Below, piece by piece: positions 34,880 through 43,208 of a stretch of DNA of 64,000 bases. The notes beneath the pieces were generated by a model. The model had not been told where the DNA came from. It saw only the letters and a program-made list of their open reading frames with translations, and made no database searches. The stretch covers positions 2,170,001 to 2,234,000 of the forward strand of contig NC_005027.1 in the NCBI RefSeq assembly GCF_000196115.1, in the 5' to 3' direction. Every line of letters starts with the position of its first letter. The first letter of the stretch is position 1. The position numbers and the translations under genes were made by a program. The stretch is from Rhodopirellula baltica SH 1. Its GTDB lineage: Bacteria; Planctomycetota; Planctomycetia; Pirellulales; Pirellulaceae.

Positions 34880-36004
34880 TTAAGATTGCGGATTCGGAAT
34901 CACGGTGCCAACTGCTCGTTGCACAAGTGGGCTCTTGATTGACGGAAGAGTGCTGTGCCTCCGCTGCCAAAACGTCGTTGCCCAGCGTTTCTCTTGAGAG
35001 TAGGTAGCTCTCGCTTGAGCTTCGGATTCTTCCCTCATCGAAGCGAGGACTTCGTTGTATCTTTGGGATGCGTTCGTGTCGGTCGAAACGATGGCGTCGG
35101 CAGCCAGCAACCCTGTTTCCAAAGCACGAACGATTCCATTTCCGCTCAGTGGACTAGTGGCTATAGCGGCGTCTCCGACAGCAAACCAATGACTCGAACT
35201 AGGCCTAGAAAGACGACTAGTATTCGCACGAACCAACCGCGGCGAAAAGGCAGGACTTGACGGGGCAATTCCTCGATGAGCAAAGCGAGTCTGTTCAAGC
35301 AACTCAGTGAAGTAGGTGGTTCGTTCCTCTGGCCGCTTAGGAATGAGATCGACGTCGGTTAAAAACGCGGTCACCGAAACGTCGCCCGGCAGACCGGCTG
35401 AGTACCACCAACCGTCGGGCGTCGATTCAATTACAAGCCGCGGATCACAAGATTGCTCGTCGCGATAGCTGACGAGTGCAATGAGGTGGTCATCGTGTAT
35501 TCGTTGAACACCGAATCGCGTCGCCATGGCTGATGCTCTGCCGGTCGCATCGACAATGACTGGCGATCTGTACGAGTCCCGGCCAACTTGCAACTCCCAT
35601 CGGTCATGGCTGTAGACAAACTGTATCGACTGTCGCGAGAAGACCACTTTAACGCTACTTTGACGGCAGGCGTGGCTAAGCATTCGATCAAATCGAGCTC
35701 GATCGAGGTTCCAGCCTGAGCCAAAAGGACGTGTCAAGAAACTAGAGAAAGAAATGCCAACGCTTCCCCAGGAAACTAGCAACCCCGATGTCTGCTGAAA
35801 GGCTTCGGCGTCGAATCGATCGCGAACGCCAAGCTGATTGAGAAAGCCAATTGCCTCGGGTGCTAGCGATTCCCCCGGCCGCTGTTGCGAGTAGTCGCTT
35901 TTTTCAATCAGGGTGACGGTTGCTCCTTGCTGTCGCAGCCTTAGGGCAGTGGAACAGCCCGCCGGGCCACCTCCAATCACCATTACATCTGAATACTGGC
36001 TCAT
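34880..36004 (-). CDS. lodB-like: LodB-like FAD-dependent oxidoreductase
   Basis: A 374-residue flavoprotein with the N-terminal Rossmann motif VIGGGPAGCSTALRLRQQG and Glu at the end of the second strand (TLIEKSDY), a DATGRAS motif, and the FAD-binding GDAAIATSPLSGNGI late in the chain, as in group A flavin monooxygenases. In Marinomonas, LodB is the partner needed to form the cysteine tryptophylquinone cofactor of LodA. It lies 5 bp after the lodA-like gene, the same pairing. The role as a modifying enzyme for that protein follows from family and position. Confidence 0.88.
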   Translation of the reverse strand: MSQYSDVMVIGGGPAGCSTALRLRQQGATVTLIEKSDYSQQRPGESLAPEAIGFLNQLGVRDRFDAEAFQQTSGLLVSWGSVGISFSSFLTRPFGSGWNLDRARFDRMLSHACRQSSVKVVFSRQSIQFVYSHDRWELQVGRDSYRSPVIVDATGRASAMATRFGVQRIHDDHLIALVSYRDEQSCDPRLVIESTPDGWWYSAGLPGDVSVTAFLTDVDLIPKRPEERTTYFTELLEQTRFAHRGIAPSSPAFSPRLVRANTSRLSRPSSSHWFAVGDAAIATSPLSGNGIVRALETGLLAADAIVSTDTNASQRYNEVLASMREESEAQARATYSQEKRWATTFWQRRHSTLPSIKSPLVQRAVGTVIPNPQS

Positions 36005-36009
36005 AATGA

Positions 36010-37593
36010 CTAAGCCATGAACATTCCATCGGGATTTCGTTCCTGCTCGTGATACTCCTCTCCGACTTGAACAACGATGCCCAGCTCATGCCAACGCTGA
36101 ACCATGTCCTTGTGGTTTGAAATCTTTCCTCGAGTCCAAGCGACTTGTGAGCTTCCCGAGTGCTCAAACACTTCGTCAGGTCGCTGTGCCGGCCACCATG
36201 ACCCAGCGCACTTCAGAAAGTCAGCTTGCCAGGGAAGAGCATTGCCTTCGGTTAAGTAGCCCGGTGAGCGCAACTGGTCGATTGAAGCGGGTTTCAATCT
36301 AATTTCGTCAGCACGATCTGATGAATCGACGTCGTAGATGTTCAGCCGCAGTGCGACGATTCGGTTCACTTCGATACCTGGGAAAAACGCGCCACCAGCG
36401 CAAGATTCCAAAGCCGCGATGTCCAGTCCTCTTGCGGAGACTGTTGCTTCAGGCGTAAATGCACCGGCCCAGTCGTTGACAAATTTTCCGTCTTTCCATT
36501 GACGCATCAAATGAAACTGTGTTCTAGTGAACGTCAGTCCTTGGGTTGGGTAAACTGCACCATCAAGATCGCCCGTCAGGCGTGGCATGTTTCCACTGCT
36601 GCCTGGGTTGTCGGGGTCCCTGAGCTTACTAAAGATCGCGGTGCGAGCAGCTTGATGCGGATCGCCGTTCGCATCCGGTTCAAGACTTAGGTCGTCATGC
36701 CGGGACAAGTGAGCGCCGACATGCCCCAAGTTAGCAAGCTTGTTGACCCAGCCCTGTTGCGACGCACGATGCAGGATTGGATAAATTTCATTGGTGTAGG
36801 ACGGTCGATAGTCGCTGCGAAATTTGCCGCCGTCAAAGAGGGATGTGTTGAGCGAAAAATTGCGAACGCAGACATCCAACATCAAGTCATAGAGTGTCAC
36901 AACGTTGCCGACGCCTGGGGCAAAGTCGGCTGGCCCCACAATAATCCAAGCAGGTTTGACTGCTGTAGTGGTACCATCGGTGAACTCGATCGTTGCTTCG
37001 ACGGGACCATCGGAGGTATCGTCATACCAAAACGGGTTGTTGTCAAAGCTGAGGCTGCCACCAGCAGAATACCCGCCATTTTCCCCAGGCTTCAGGACGA
37101 AATCGGATTTGCCAAGTCCACCGGCAACGACCAACGTCCCGGATGGTTCCACCGTCGCGTCTCCCAAGAAGACTGGGTCACCGCGGAATGCCCCGTCGTC
37201 AAATTTTTCTTGTTGTCCCGGGGTGTCGAGGGTCTTTCCCGATGGTGCAATCACGAGGTCTGCTTCGGCAATACCCGGATTTCTTTTACTAGGAGTAACG
37301 CGAAGAATATTGTCGCCGGCAGCTTTGCGGTTGGCGAGACTCACACGCCATTGGATCTTTGCGACGTCGCCACGTGACAAGTCGACTTCCACTGGCTCCG
37401 CGTCAGGATGATCCGAGTCGTACTCAAAGACTCGAAATCGCGTTGCTTGGCGTTTCAACCGCCCGTCTCGCTTGAACTGTCCGTCTGATGGGCTTGGACT
37501 GGTGCCCGGAATCTCCGGCCCAACGAACGTTTCCATGCTGCTACCTAATCGGGCAACCCCAATGGCTGGATGAACGCGGTAGCTCTTGGACAT
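36010..37593 (-). CDS. lodA-like: LodA-like cysteine tryptophylquinone oxidase
   Basis: A 527-residue protein. The N-terminus RVHPAIGVARLG and EFVGPE-like start (TFVGPEIPG) match LodA, as do MPRLTGD, ESCAGGAFFPGIE (Cys398) and LPWQADFLKCAGSWWPAQRPD (Trp466/Trp467), which supply the Cys and Trp that crosslink to the CTQ cofactor. LodA oxidises L-lysine, and relatives oxidise other amino acids, producing H2O2 and ammonia; the marine enzyme is antibacterial. This member is shorter than LodA (726 residues), so substrate specificity cannot be assumed. No Sec signal is present, which is usual for the family. It is followed by a LodB-like gene and preceded by a ferritin-like/glucose dehydrogenase-like fusion. 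Confidence 0.92.
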   Translation of the reverse strand: MSKSYRVHPAIGVARLGSSMETFVGPEIPGTSPSPSDGQFKRDGRLKRQATRFRVFEYDSDHPDAEPVEVDLSRGDVAKIQWRVSLANRKAAGDNILRVTPSKRNPGIAEADLVIAPSGKTLDTPGQQEKFDDGAFRGDPVFLGDATVEPSGTLVVAGGLGKSDFVLKPGENGGYSAGGSLSFDNNPFWYDDTSDGPVEATIEFTDGTTTAVKPAWIIVGPADFAPGVGNVVTLYDLMLDVCVRNFSLNTSLFDGGKFRSDYRPSYTNEIYPILHRASQQGWVNKLANLGHVGAHLSRHDDLSLEPDANGDPHQAARTAIFSKLRDPDNPGSSGNMPRLTGDLDGAVYPTQGLTFTRTQFHLMRQWKDGKFVNDWAGAFTPEATVSARGLDIAALESCAGGAFFPGIEVNRIVALRLNIYDVDSSDRADEIRLKPASIDQLRSPGYLTEGNALPWQADFLKCAGSWWPAQRPDEVFEHSGSSQVAWTRGKISNHKDMVQRWHELGIVVQVGEEYHEQERNPDGMFMA

Positions 37594-37647
37594 GTCTTCG
37601 ATTCCTTATATGATTTGCCCGCGTCGGGCACCGGTTTCTGAACAGCG

Positions 37648-40527
37648 TCAAGTAGAGGAGATCCGAAAGATGTCACCAAGTATCGACACGATATAGATTT
37701 CGCCTTGGCTGTCTTGTCCAAACGAAACGATCGAGCTGATCGGACCACCAACGTTTATTTCGGCGGTTCTTTCCATATGATTGGAGATGCTGGTCCCGTC
37801 AAAACGGAACGACCAAATCCGGCTGGAAAGAAAATCAGCGTAGAAGTAAGTCCCTTGCAATCCGGCAAGGGCTTCTCCTCGGTAGACGTGCCCACCGATG
37901 ATCGTCCCACCATCACTGCGGCCGTACTGAAAAATCGGATCGACAAGGTTTGGCTGGTCTGAATCGAGCCCTGTCAGTACTGTGCCTTCGCGAATACGCC
38001 AACCGTAGTTTTCGCCGCCACGACTGTTTGTGTTTTGAAAGTTGATTTCCTCAACCGCAAACTGCCCAACATCTGCGATCCAAAGGTCTCCCGTCATTTG
38101 ATCAAAACTACATCGCCAAGGATTGCGCAATCCAGTCGCCCAAATCTCTCCTCGCGCTGCTGCACCTGACGCGAACGGGTTTGACGAGGGAATCCCGTAG
38201 TTCATGTCTGCGGCTGCAGGCAAATCATCCTTATCCACATCGACACGCAGCATCTTTCCCAGCAGAGAATTTTTGTTCTGAGCGTTGCCGATCGGCGGCG
38301 TTGGATCGTTGGCGGATCCTCCATCTCCTAACGCGATGTACAGGAAACCGTCATTAGGGCCAAAACCAATCCAGCCACCGTTGTGATTTGCAAAGGGCTG
38401 ATCTACCACCATCACGTTATGTCTACTTGCCGGATCAACACCGTTTGCGGTTGCCGTGTACCGCCGTACCGTGGTCCGGCCGGCGTGATCCGTGCAGTTT
38501 ACGTAGAAATGCCCGTTCTCTTGAAACTTCGGATGGAAGGCCAACCCCAGCAGTCCTCGCTCGCCGTCAACACTCAAGTCATCAACCTGAAACAAAGTAT
38601 GAGTAACCATCCCATCGGAAGCGTTCAGTACCTTGATCGCCCCGGTTTTCTCAACCAAATAGACCGCATCCGGTTTCCCCGGCGCTGACGTCAGGAACAA
38701 CGGTTGGTCAAGCCCCGATGCAAATCGTTTCGCAACGATGCTTCCCGCCGCCCCGCCCTGAGCTCCCGCTGCAGCACGCATACCCAACGCTACAGTTCGC
38801 CCTGATGCCGCTCCGCCAGAGTCCGTCGGCAAACTGCGTATCCAACGCTCGACAACTTTCGCCTCTTCATCCGTAAAGTTGGCGGCCATGATCCCATCCG
38901 TGATCTGTATGTAGAAACCACTTTGGCTGGGATTGCCTGGCACCACCAGCGGTTTGCCCGCCGCGGGCGGACGAGTCGCATTGGCTGTCGTCAGGAATTG
39001 TAAGATTCGTTCGTACGCCTCATCGGAAAACAGCCCGCTAAGATTGCCGCCATCATCGCCGACTTGCACGCCACTGTGCACGATCTGCGCCAGTGAGCAT
39101 TTGGACTTTAGCAGTTCAACAAAGTCTGCCTTGGCCTTGGTCCCGTCACTTGGCGCGGGCGGCTGATCGGGCGGGTTGACTGGTGTATCCGTTGGCAAAT
39201 TGTCGATAAAATCGTTTGCTGCGGAACGGATCAGATCGTTTGTACGCTCCAACGTGTTTCGCAGTGGTGCAGCAGTTGTTGTGTCTTTCAAAACGGAGTC
39301 GGTCGCGTCAACAATATCCAAGTACGTGCGCCATTGTGCCTCGATCGACTGCGGCAATGACAACGTATATGGCAACGCGAACGGTGGACCAGCTTTTTTC
39401 TCGCGTCCATCCGCATCTACTTGAGGCGGATCGTGCTGCGGACGCGATTGTAGATGCGAAATCACACCCATGAGGCCGGGTGTCTTCATCCCGAGGAAAC
39501 ACCAATTGATCACCGTGCCGCGTTGGGTCAATTGCGATGTGCGGTCCAATGTCACCGAGTGCGCGATCGCGTAGAGCAACAAACGATACTGTAGATCGGC
39601 GACGTGAGCCCAACGACGACTTTCTTGATCCGTTATCCGCCCATTCTCCATCTCTGCGTCGCTAAAGACCTCTTCCGATGTATTTGGATTGTTGGGCGTC
39701 GGATGGCTTGGATTCCAAGTTGTGGTGCTTGCAAACTCTTCGTAGATCGTCCTGAATTTTTGATAGTGTGATGTGACCGCCGCGTCGCCACCCTCACCTT
39801 GTTCGGCAATAGCATTTGCCAACTCCCTTGCTTCTTCCCGATTAGAAACCGTTTGTACGATGCGTCCGCCGAGTGCTCTCCATTCGCCAGCGATAGCTTG
39901 AACGGTGTCCGCCGAATCTGCGTAGAAATCACTGTCGCTTAATTCATCAAGTAACTCGTCGATTTTCTCGAACAACGCACCCACGCGATTCAGTGGCTCG
40001 CCTCCCTGCGCGCCCATCGCTTGGTCTATGATTGCCTGCAATTCTGCATCTGGCGCGATTTCAGGCATCTCGGTGACGACGTATTTCGCAAGTGAGTCGA
40101 GCGAAATTGGCTCCAGCTTGAAGTGAAACGGGTAGAACAAATCGCGAAAAGGGAAGTCTTCTCGATCAAGGTTGGTCGGACCACCGAGCGATATCAGCAA
40201 GTTTTGCATCGAGATCAGATGCGCCATTTCTTCGATCGCGATTTCAACGATCGCCGATTGCCATCCCCTGGCCTTCGTTCGTTCGGTTTCGTCAGGCGCG
40301 TTGCCGACGTCAATGGAATAAGCCGTGTACAAATATTGCACCAACAATGAGTGCTCGATCTCAGCAGCCGTTTGCAACAAGAAGATGGCCTCATCACGAG
40401 GCGTCATGACGCCCTCTACTACTAACTCTTCAGCGGTTGCAGCGAATGGCACTCTCTGTTCGGCAGCGGTGGCGGCGCGTGCCGAACGAGGGCGACTTCG
40501 GAAAAAAATTCTTGGCAATTTGGACAT
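37648..40527 (-). CDS. Ferritin-like (VioB-type) domain fused to PQQ sugar dehydrogenase-like propeller
   Basis: A 959-residue fusion. About 35-330 is a ferritin-like domain with AAEIEHSLLVQYLYTAYSI and IEIAIEEMAHLISMQNLL, carrying the expected Glu and His residues. About 480-590 is a cytochrome-like segment lacking CxxCH (SDEAYERILQFLTT, NFTDEEAKVVERWIRSLP). About 620-955 is a soluble glucose/sorbosone dehydrogenase propeller (GERGLLGLAFHPKF, WIGFGPNDGFLYIALGDGGS, ATGLRNPWRCSFD, GENYGWRIREG). A basic N-terminus (RIFFRSRPRSARAATAAEQ) is Tat-like only in charge and lacks a hydrophobic core. It lies 32 bp after the haem peroxidase gene. The substrate is unknown. Confidence 0.85.
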   Translation of the reverse strand: MSKLPRIFFRSRPRSARAATAAEQRVPFAATAEELVVEGVMTPRDEAIFLLQTAAEIEHSLLVQYLYTAYSIDVGNAPDETERTKARGWQSAIVEIAIEEMAHLISMQNLLISLGGPTNLDREDFPFRDLFYPFHFKLEPISLDSLAKYVVTEMPEIAPDAELQAIIDQAMGAQGGEPLNRVGALFEKIDELLDELSDSDFYADSADTVQAIAGEWRALGGRIVQTVSNREEARELANAIAEQGEGGDAAVTSHYQKFRTIYEEFASTTTWNPSHPTPNNPNTSEEVFSDAEMENGRITDQESRRWAHVADLQYRLLLYAIAHSVTLDRTSQLTQRGTVINWCFLGMKTPGLMGVISHLQSRPQHDPPQVDADGREKKAGPPFALPYTLSLPQSIEAQWRTYLDIVDATDSVLKDTTTAAPLRNTLERTNDLIRSAANDFIDNLPTDTPVNPPDQPPAPSDGTKAKADFVELLKSKCSLAQIVHSGVQVGDDGGNLSGLFSDEAYERILQFLTTANATRPPAAGKPLVVPGNPSQSGFYIQITDGIMAANFTDEEAKVVERWIRSLPTDSGGAASGRTVALGMRAAAGAQGGAAGSIVAKRFASGLDQPLFLTSAPGKPDAVYLVEKTGAIKVLNASDGMVTHTLFQVDDLSVDGERGLLGLAFHPKFQENGHFYVNCTDHAGRTTVRRYTATANGVDPASRHNVMVVDQPFANHNGGWIGFGPNDGFLYIALGDGGSANDPTPPIGNAQNKNSLLGKMLRVDVDKDDLPAAADMNYGIPSSNPFASGAAARGEIWATGLRNPWRCSFDQMTGDLWIADVGQFAVEEINFQNTNSRGGENYGWRIREGTVLTGLDSDQPNLVDPIFQYGRSDGGTIIGGHVYRGEALAGLQGTYFYADFLSSRIWSFRFDGTSISNHMERTAEINVGGPISSIVSFGQDSQGEIYIVSILGDIFRISST

Positions 40528-40559
40528 TGGGGCCTCAACGCAACAAGGTTTGGAACTCT

Positions 40560-42041
40560 TTAAGCACGGAATGCAACCAAATCAGCCATCGTGAAGCTAC
40601 CGATGTTTCCAGCACGATCTGGCAATGTTGGAGTCCAATCCTGTGGATCATGTGGAGCAAGAATCTCTTCTCTGACAACATCGATCATCCCAACGATCGT
40701 TTCAGCTACGATTCGGCCTCCAACCGGTCCCAAATGTTCACCGCCTGGGTCCCCAGTCAATCCGGACTCCTTCAGAATGTAGAACCAGAGCGGAGCCTTG
40801 CCACCAAGCCCGTCGATTTCGTTGATGCCTAGAGTGGCGTTATCTAGTGGCGTGATCCCCATCGCATCAGCAACGTCTTGGCCAGCTGGCAGTTTCAACG
40901 TACGCGCTCGCCGCATGTTTCGTTCTGGTAACGACGCGGGCGGATCTTCACCACGATGAATGAATGGAAGATCGAACAGCGGCTTAGCAATCTTTGCGTC
41001 TACCCTGCGACAAAACTGCAGATTGTCATGGTTGCCGAAGTCGAAGAAGTAACTCCAATCCAAGTTGTAGTTTGTCGATGGGCCGCCGTCTTCACCGCAG
41101 TCGCCATTAGGGCAGGTCCCAAAAAATGGCAGCTTAAACAGCTCTATGCCCTGGGTCGCAGCATTTAGGTTGTAAGTCTCTCGAATCAGCGTGTGCCCAA
41201 ATCGGTAAGCCGCACCACCGAATTCGACGGGAATGAATGGACGGTCTGAACGCTCCTCCCATTTGAAAAACTGACGGCCGTTCACTATTACGTCATTCGT
41301 TACACTCGTGCCAGCAATGTGGGGCAAGAACTCGTGCAAGACGATCCAGTGATAATGAAGCGTAACCAAGTTCCTCGCTTCCTCGAACAAATCTTTGTTG
41401 CCCGGTGGGTTGCCGTCGGCCTTGCTCAACAGGTACTTCACAACTTCATTGTGAAATCCAAGAAATGCTCGATGCACTTGCGATATGAGCAAGTTCTCAT
41501 CGTTTCGAGGGTCGCCAATGATTGCGGTTCCTTGGCGATTGCGTGGCAGATCAAAGTCGTTTTTTGCGGTGTCCGTTAACAGACGAAACGGTAGGCGGTG
41601 CTCGCTCTTAGGATTTCCTCCAACAGTATCGTATAGATGGCGTGATGCATCTGGCCCATCACCAAAGACGCTGTCAAGATCCAGTGCTGGCGTCCGGAAA
41701 TTGCGAATGGCGTCTGGATCCAGACGATCATCCAAGCGTGAAATTGGATCGAAAGTGACGTCATGATCTATAAACTGTCCTAAGAACGCGAAGCCAAGCG
41801 GAATCGTTGATTCGTTCGCGGCTGCGTCGTCCTCTCGCATGGTTTCCGCGACTTGACGAATCGCATTGTTGGTGGGTTCGTAGATTGGTAATCCTTCAAA
41901 AATACGTCCGAACTTTCCTGCCGGCACTTGCTCGGGCGATTGGGCATCCAGCCCCAGTGCATGAAACATCGACATTCGGCGACGATCTGATTTTGTAACC
42001 AACTCAATTCCGCGCTGACTCAATGCACCGTGGCTTGCCAT
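40560..42041 (-). CDS. Animal-type haem peroxidase (peroxidase-cyclooxygenase superfamily)
   Basis: A 493-residue protein from ATG at 42041, chosen because AGGAG lies 9 nt upstream; an in-frame ATG at 42074 has no such site. Signatures are the distal His in LGQFIDHDVTFD (His93, with adjacent Ca-binding Asp94), RNRQGTAIIGDPRNDENLLISQVHRAFLGFHNEVV, and the proximal His in AYRFGHTLIRETYNLN (His283). These place it with bacterial relatives of myeloperoxidase and lactoperoxidase, which use H2O2 to oxidise halides or organic substrates. No signal peptide is seen. It is the first gene of the unit that includes the LodA-like, H2O2-producing enzyme, a natural oxidant supply. Confidence 0.92.
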   Translation of the reverse strand: MASHGALSQRGIELVTKSDRRRMSMFHALGLDAQSPEQVPAGKFGRIFEGLPIYEPTNNAIRQVAETMREDDAAANESTIPLGFAFLGQFIDHDVTFDPISRLDDRLDPDAIRNFRTPALDLDSVFGDGPDASRHLYDTVGGNPKSEHRLPFRLLTDTAKNDFDLPRNRQGTAIIGDPRNDENLLISQVHRAFLGFHNEVVKYLLSKADGNPPGNKDLFEEARNLVTLHYHWIVLHEFLPHIAGTSVTNDVIVNGRQFFKWEERSDRPFIPVEFGGAAYRFGHTLIRETYNLNAATQGIELFKLPFFGTCPNGDCGEDGGPSTNYNLDWSYFFDFGNHDNLQFCRRVDAKIAKPLFDLPFIHRGEDPPASLPERNMRRARTLKLPAGQDVADAMGITPLDNATLGINEIDGLGGKAPLWFYILKESGLTGDPGGEHLGPVGGRIVAETIVGMIDVVREEILAPHDPQDWTPTLPDRAGNIGSFTMADLVAFRA

Positions 42042-42112
42042 ACGAATATACTCCTGTTTGAGAATTTGAACCATCTATAGAAACGATGATTGCTTGCAAC
42101 TGCTCGGGCGGC

Positions 42113-42130
42113 TACGGAAACGGATGGGAA
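42113..42130 (-). promoter_or_regulatory. Phased direct repeat (cluster box 4)
   Basis: Plus-strand TACGGAA (42113-42119), 4 bp, ATGGGAA (42124-42130). Read toward the peroxidase gene this is TTCCCAT-N4-TTCCGTA, 72 bp upstream of its start. A weaker third site, TATGGTA, follows at 42135-42141. TATAGA occurs 33 nt downstream of TTCCGTA on the coding strand. Confidence 0.7.
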
Positions 42131-42148
42131 CGGCTATGGTATGAACAC

Positions 42149-43036
42149 TCAGTTGACATCAGTGATGATGGATGGCCGAAACAACTCCGTCACATCCAGC
42201 CAATCTTCCGAGATTAGGCACCAATAATCGCGAGCGAGGTAGTTGCAAACGAAGCTGGCAGGAAGCCATCCATACCCATTGTCTCCCCATTGCTGTCCCC
42301 AGGAACTGCGAATCAAGATCGCGTCTTGATCCGCACCAACGCGATTCAATTGATATCCAACTGCGACAACAGATTGACCACCGCGCGGTGCGTCATGGGC
42401 TTTGCGAAAAAGAATCTCGGGACAATCAGCCAATGACGAAGGCACAGAGAACCCGAACAGTACTGGAAATCCGGCCGCGAGGAAGGATTTCAACGCACGC
42501 CATGTCTCTTGACCACTACATCCATCATCGACAATACGGAAATACCGAAGGGCCTTCGGGGCTGTTGCCAGCGAAAGCAGAAACGAGCTAGGTTCGGATC
42601 GAAAAGCCTCGATACTATATGGCCAGTATTCTTCCGGCGGGACGCCAACCTGAGCAAGTACTTTCAAGGTGGTCCTCAAATCCGCGCCTGAATCAGCAAG
42701 ATCTCGTCCTGCTTTCGCGATCCGGTAGCGTGCAGCTTGATACAGAAACAGGCGTGAGCCATCGTAGGTCCGTCCGGCAACACGCCGCTCAAAATACTCG
42801 ACCGCAGACAAGGCCGCGAACGCAGATGAAGCATTCAATGTTCGTTGGTCGTCTACTGCCGTGAAATACTCTGTGTCGCAATCGCAGCGTAGATCAACTA
42901 GGTCGGGTTGTTCGGAGTCCAGCATCTCCGGCAGGTCTAGAAGTAGACGCCGAACCTCAGGGTGCCGAAACGTGTAGTCGCGTCCATCGGGTAGGTCAGG
43001 TTGCCACCCCAATCCTCGCGGCACAAATTTAGCCAT
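42149..43036 (-). CDS. Papain-fold protein with all three catalytic residues replaced
   Basis: A 295-residue protein from ATG at 43036; an in-frame ATG at 43069 is possible. It follows bacterial C1A peptidases closely: GWQPDLPDGRDY near the start, the oxyanion Gln in VDDQRTLNASSAFA (Gln64), GGQSVVAVGY and IRSSWGQQWGDNGYGWLP. In this alignment the nucleophile Cys is Ser70, the catalytic His is Gln221 and the catalytic Asn is Ser244, so peptidase activity is very unlikely, although the fold motifs are kept. It is a single-gene unit with its own copy of the cluster repeat. It may be a binding, inhibitor or decoy protein. No signal peptide is present. Confidence 0.82.
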   Translation of the reverse strand: MAKFVPRGLGWQPDLPDGRDYTFRHPEVRRLLLDLPEMLDSEQPDLVDLRCDCDTEYFTAVDDQRTLNASSAFAALSAVEYFERRVAGRTYDGSRLFLYQAARYRIAKAGRDLADSGADLRTTLKVLAQVGVPPEEYWPYSIEAFRSEPSSFLLSLATAPKALRYFRIVDDGCSGQETWRALKSFLAAGFPVLFGFSVPSSLADCPEILFRKAHDAPRGGQSVVAVGYQLNRVGADQDAILIRSSWGQQWGDNGYGWLPASFVCNYLARDYWCLISEDWLDVTELFRPSIITDVN

Positions 43037-43115
43037 AGCGATCTCGTGATTGAACGAATAGCAAGGCAAAAACGCCTCTCTAAACGTCTATTCAATCGTT
43101 GCGATAGAAATCGGC

Positions 43116-43133
43116 TACGGAATAGAATGGGAA
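43116..43133 (-). promoter_or_regulatory. Phased direct repeat (cluster box 5)
   Basis: Plus-strand TACGGAA (43116-43122), 4 bp, ATGGGAA (43127-43133); CCGAGAA at 43138-43144 is a possible third site. Boxes 4 and 5 share GTTCCCAT-N4-TTCCGTAGCCG. AATAGA follows TTCCGTA by 23 nt on the coding strand, the same spacing as AATAGT in box 3. Confidence 0.7.
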
Positions 43134-43208
43134 CACTCCGAGAATAATGCGATTTTCAAATGAAGGACTCCACGCAACTGAGTCAGAACACTGCAACATT
43201 CAGTGAGC

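Noticed and set aside
34866-34970. 35-residue N-terminal extension of the dienelactone hydrolase-like protein
   Set aside because: It overlaps the end of the LodB-like gene and adds no family sequence; ATG at 34865 leaves a 14-bp gap.
26122-40527. Violacein-type biosynthetic cluster, because of VioB-like ferritin domains
   Set aside because: No VioA, VioC, VioD or VioE-like genes are present; only the ferritin-like domain is shared.
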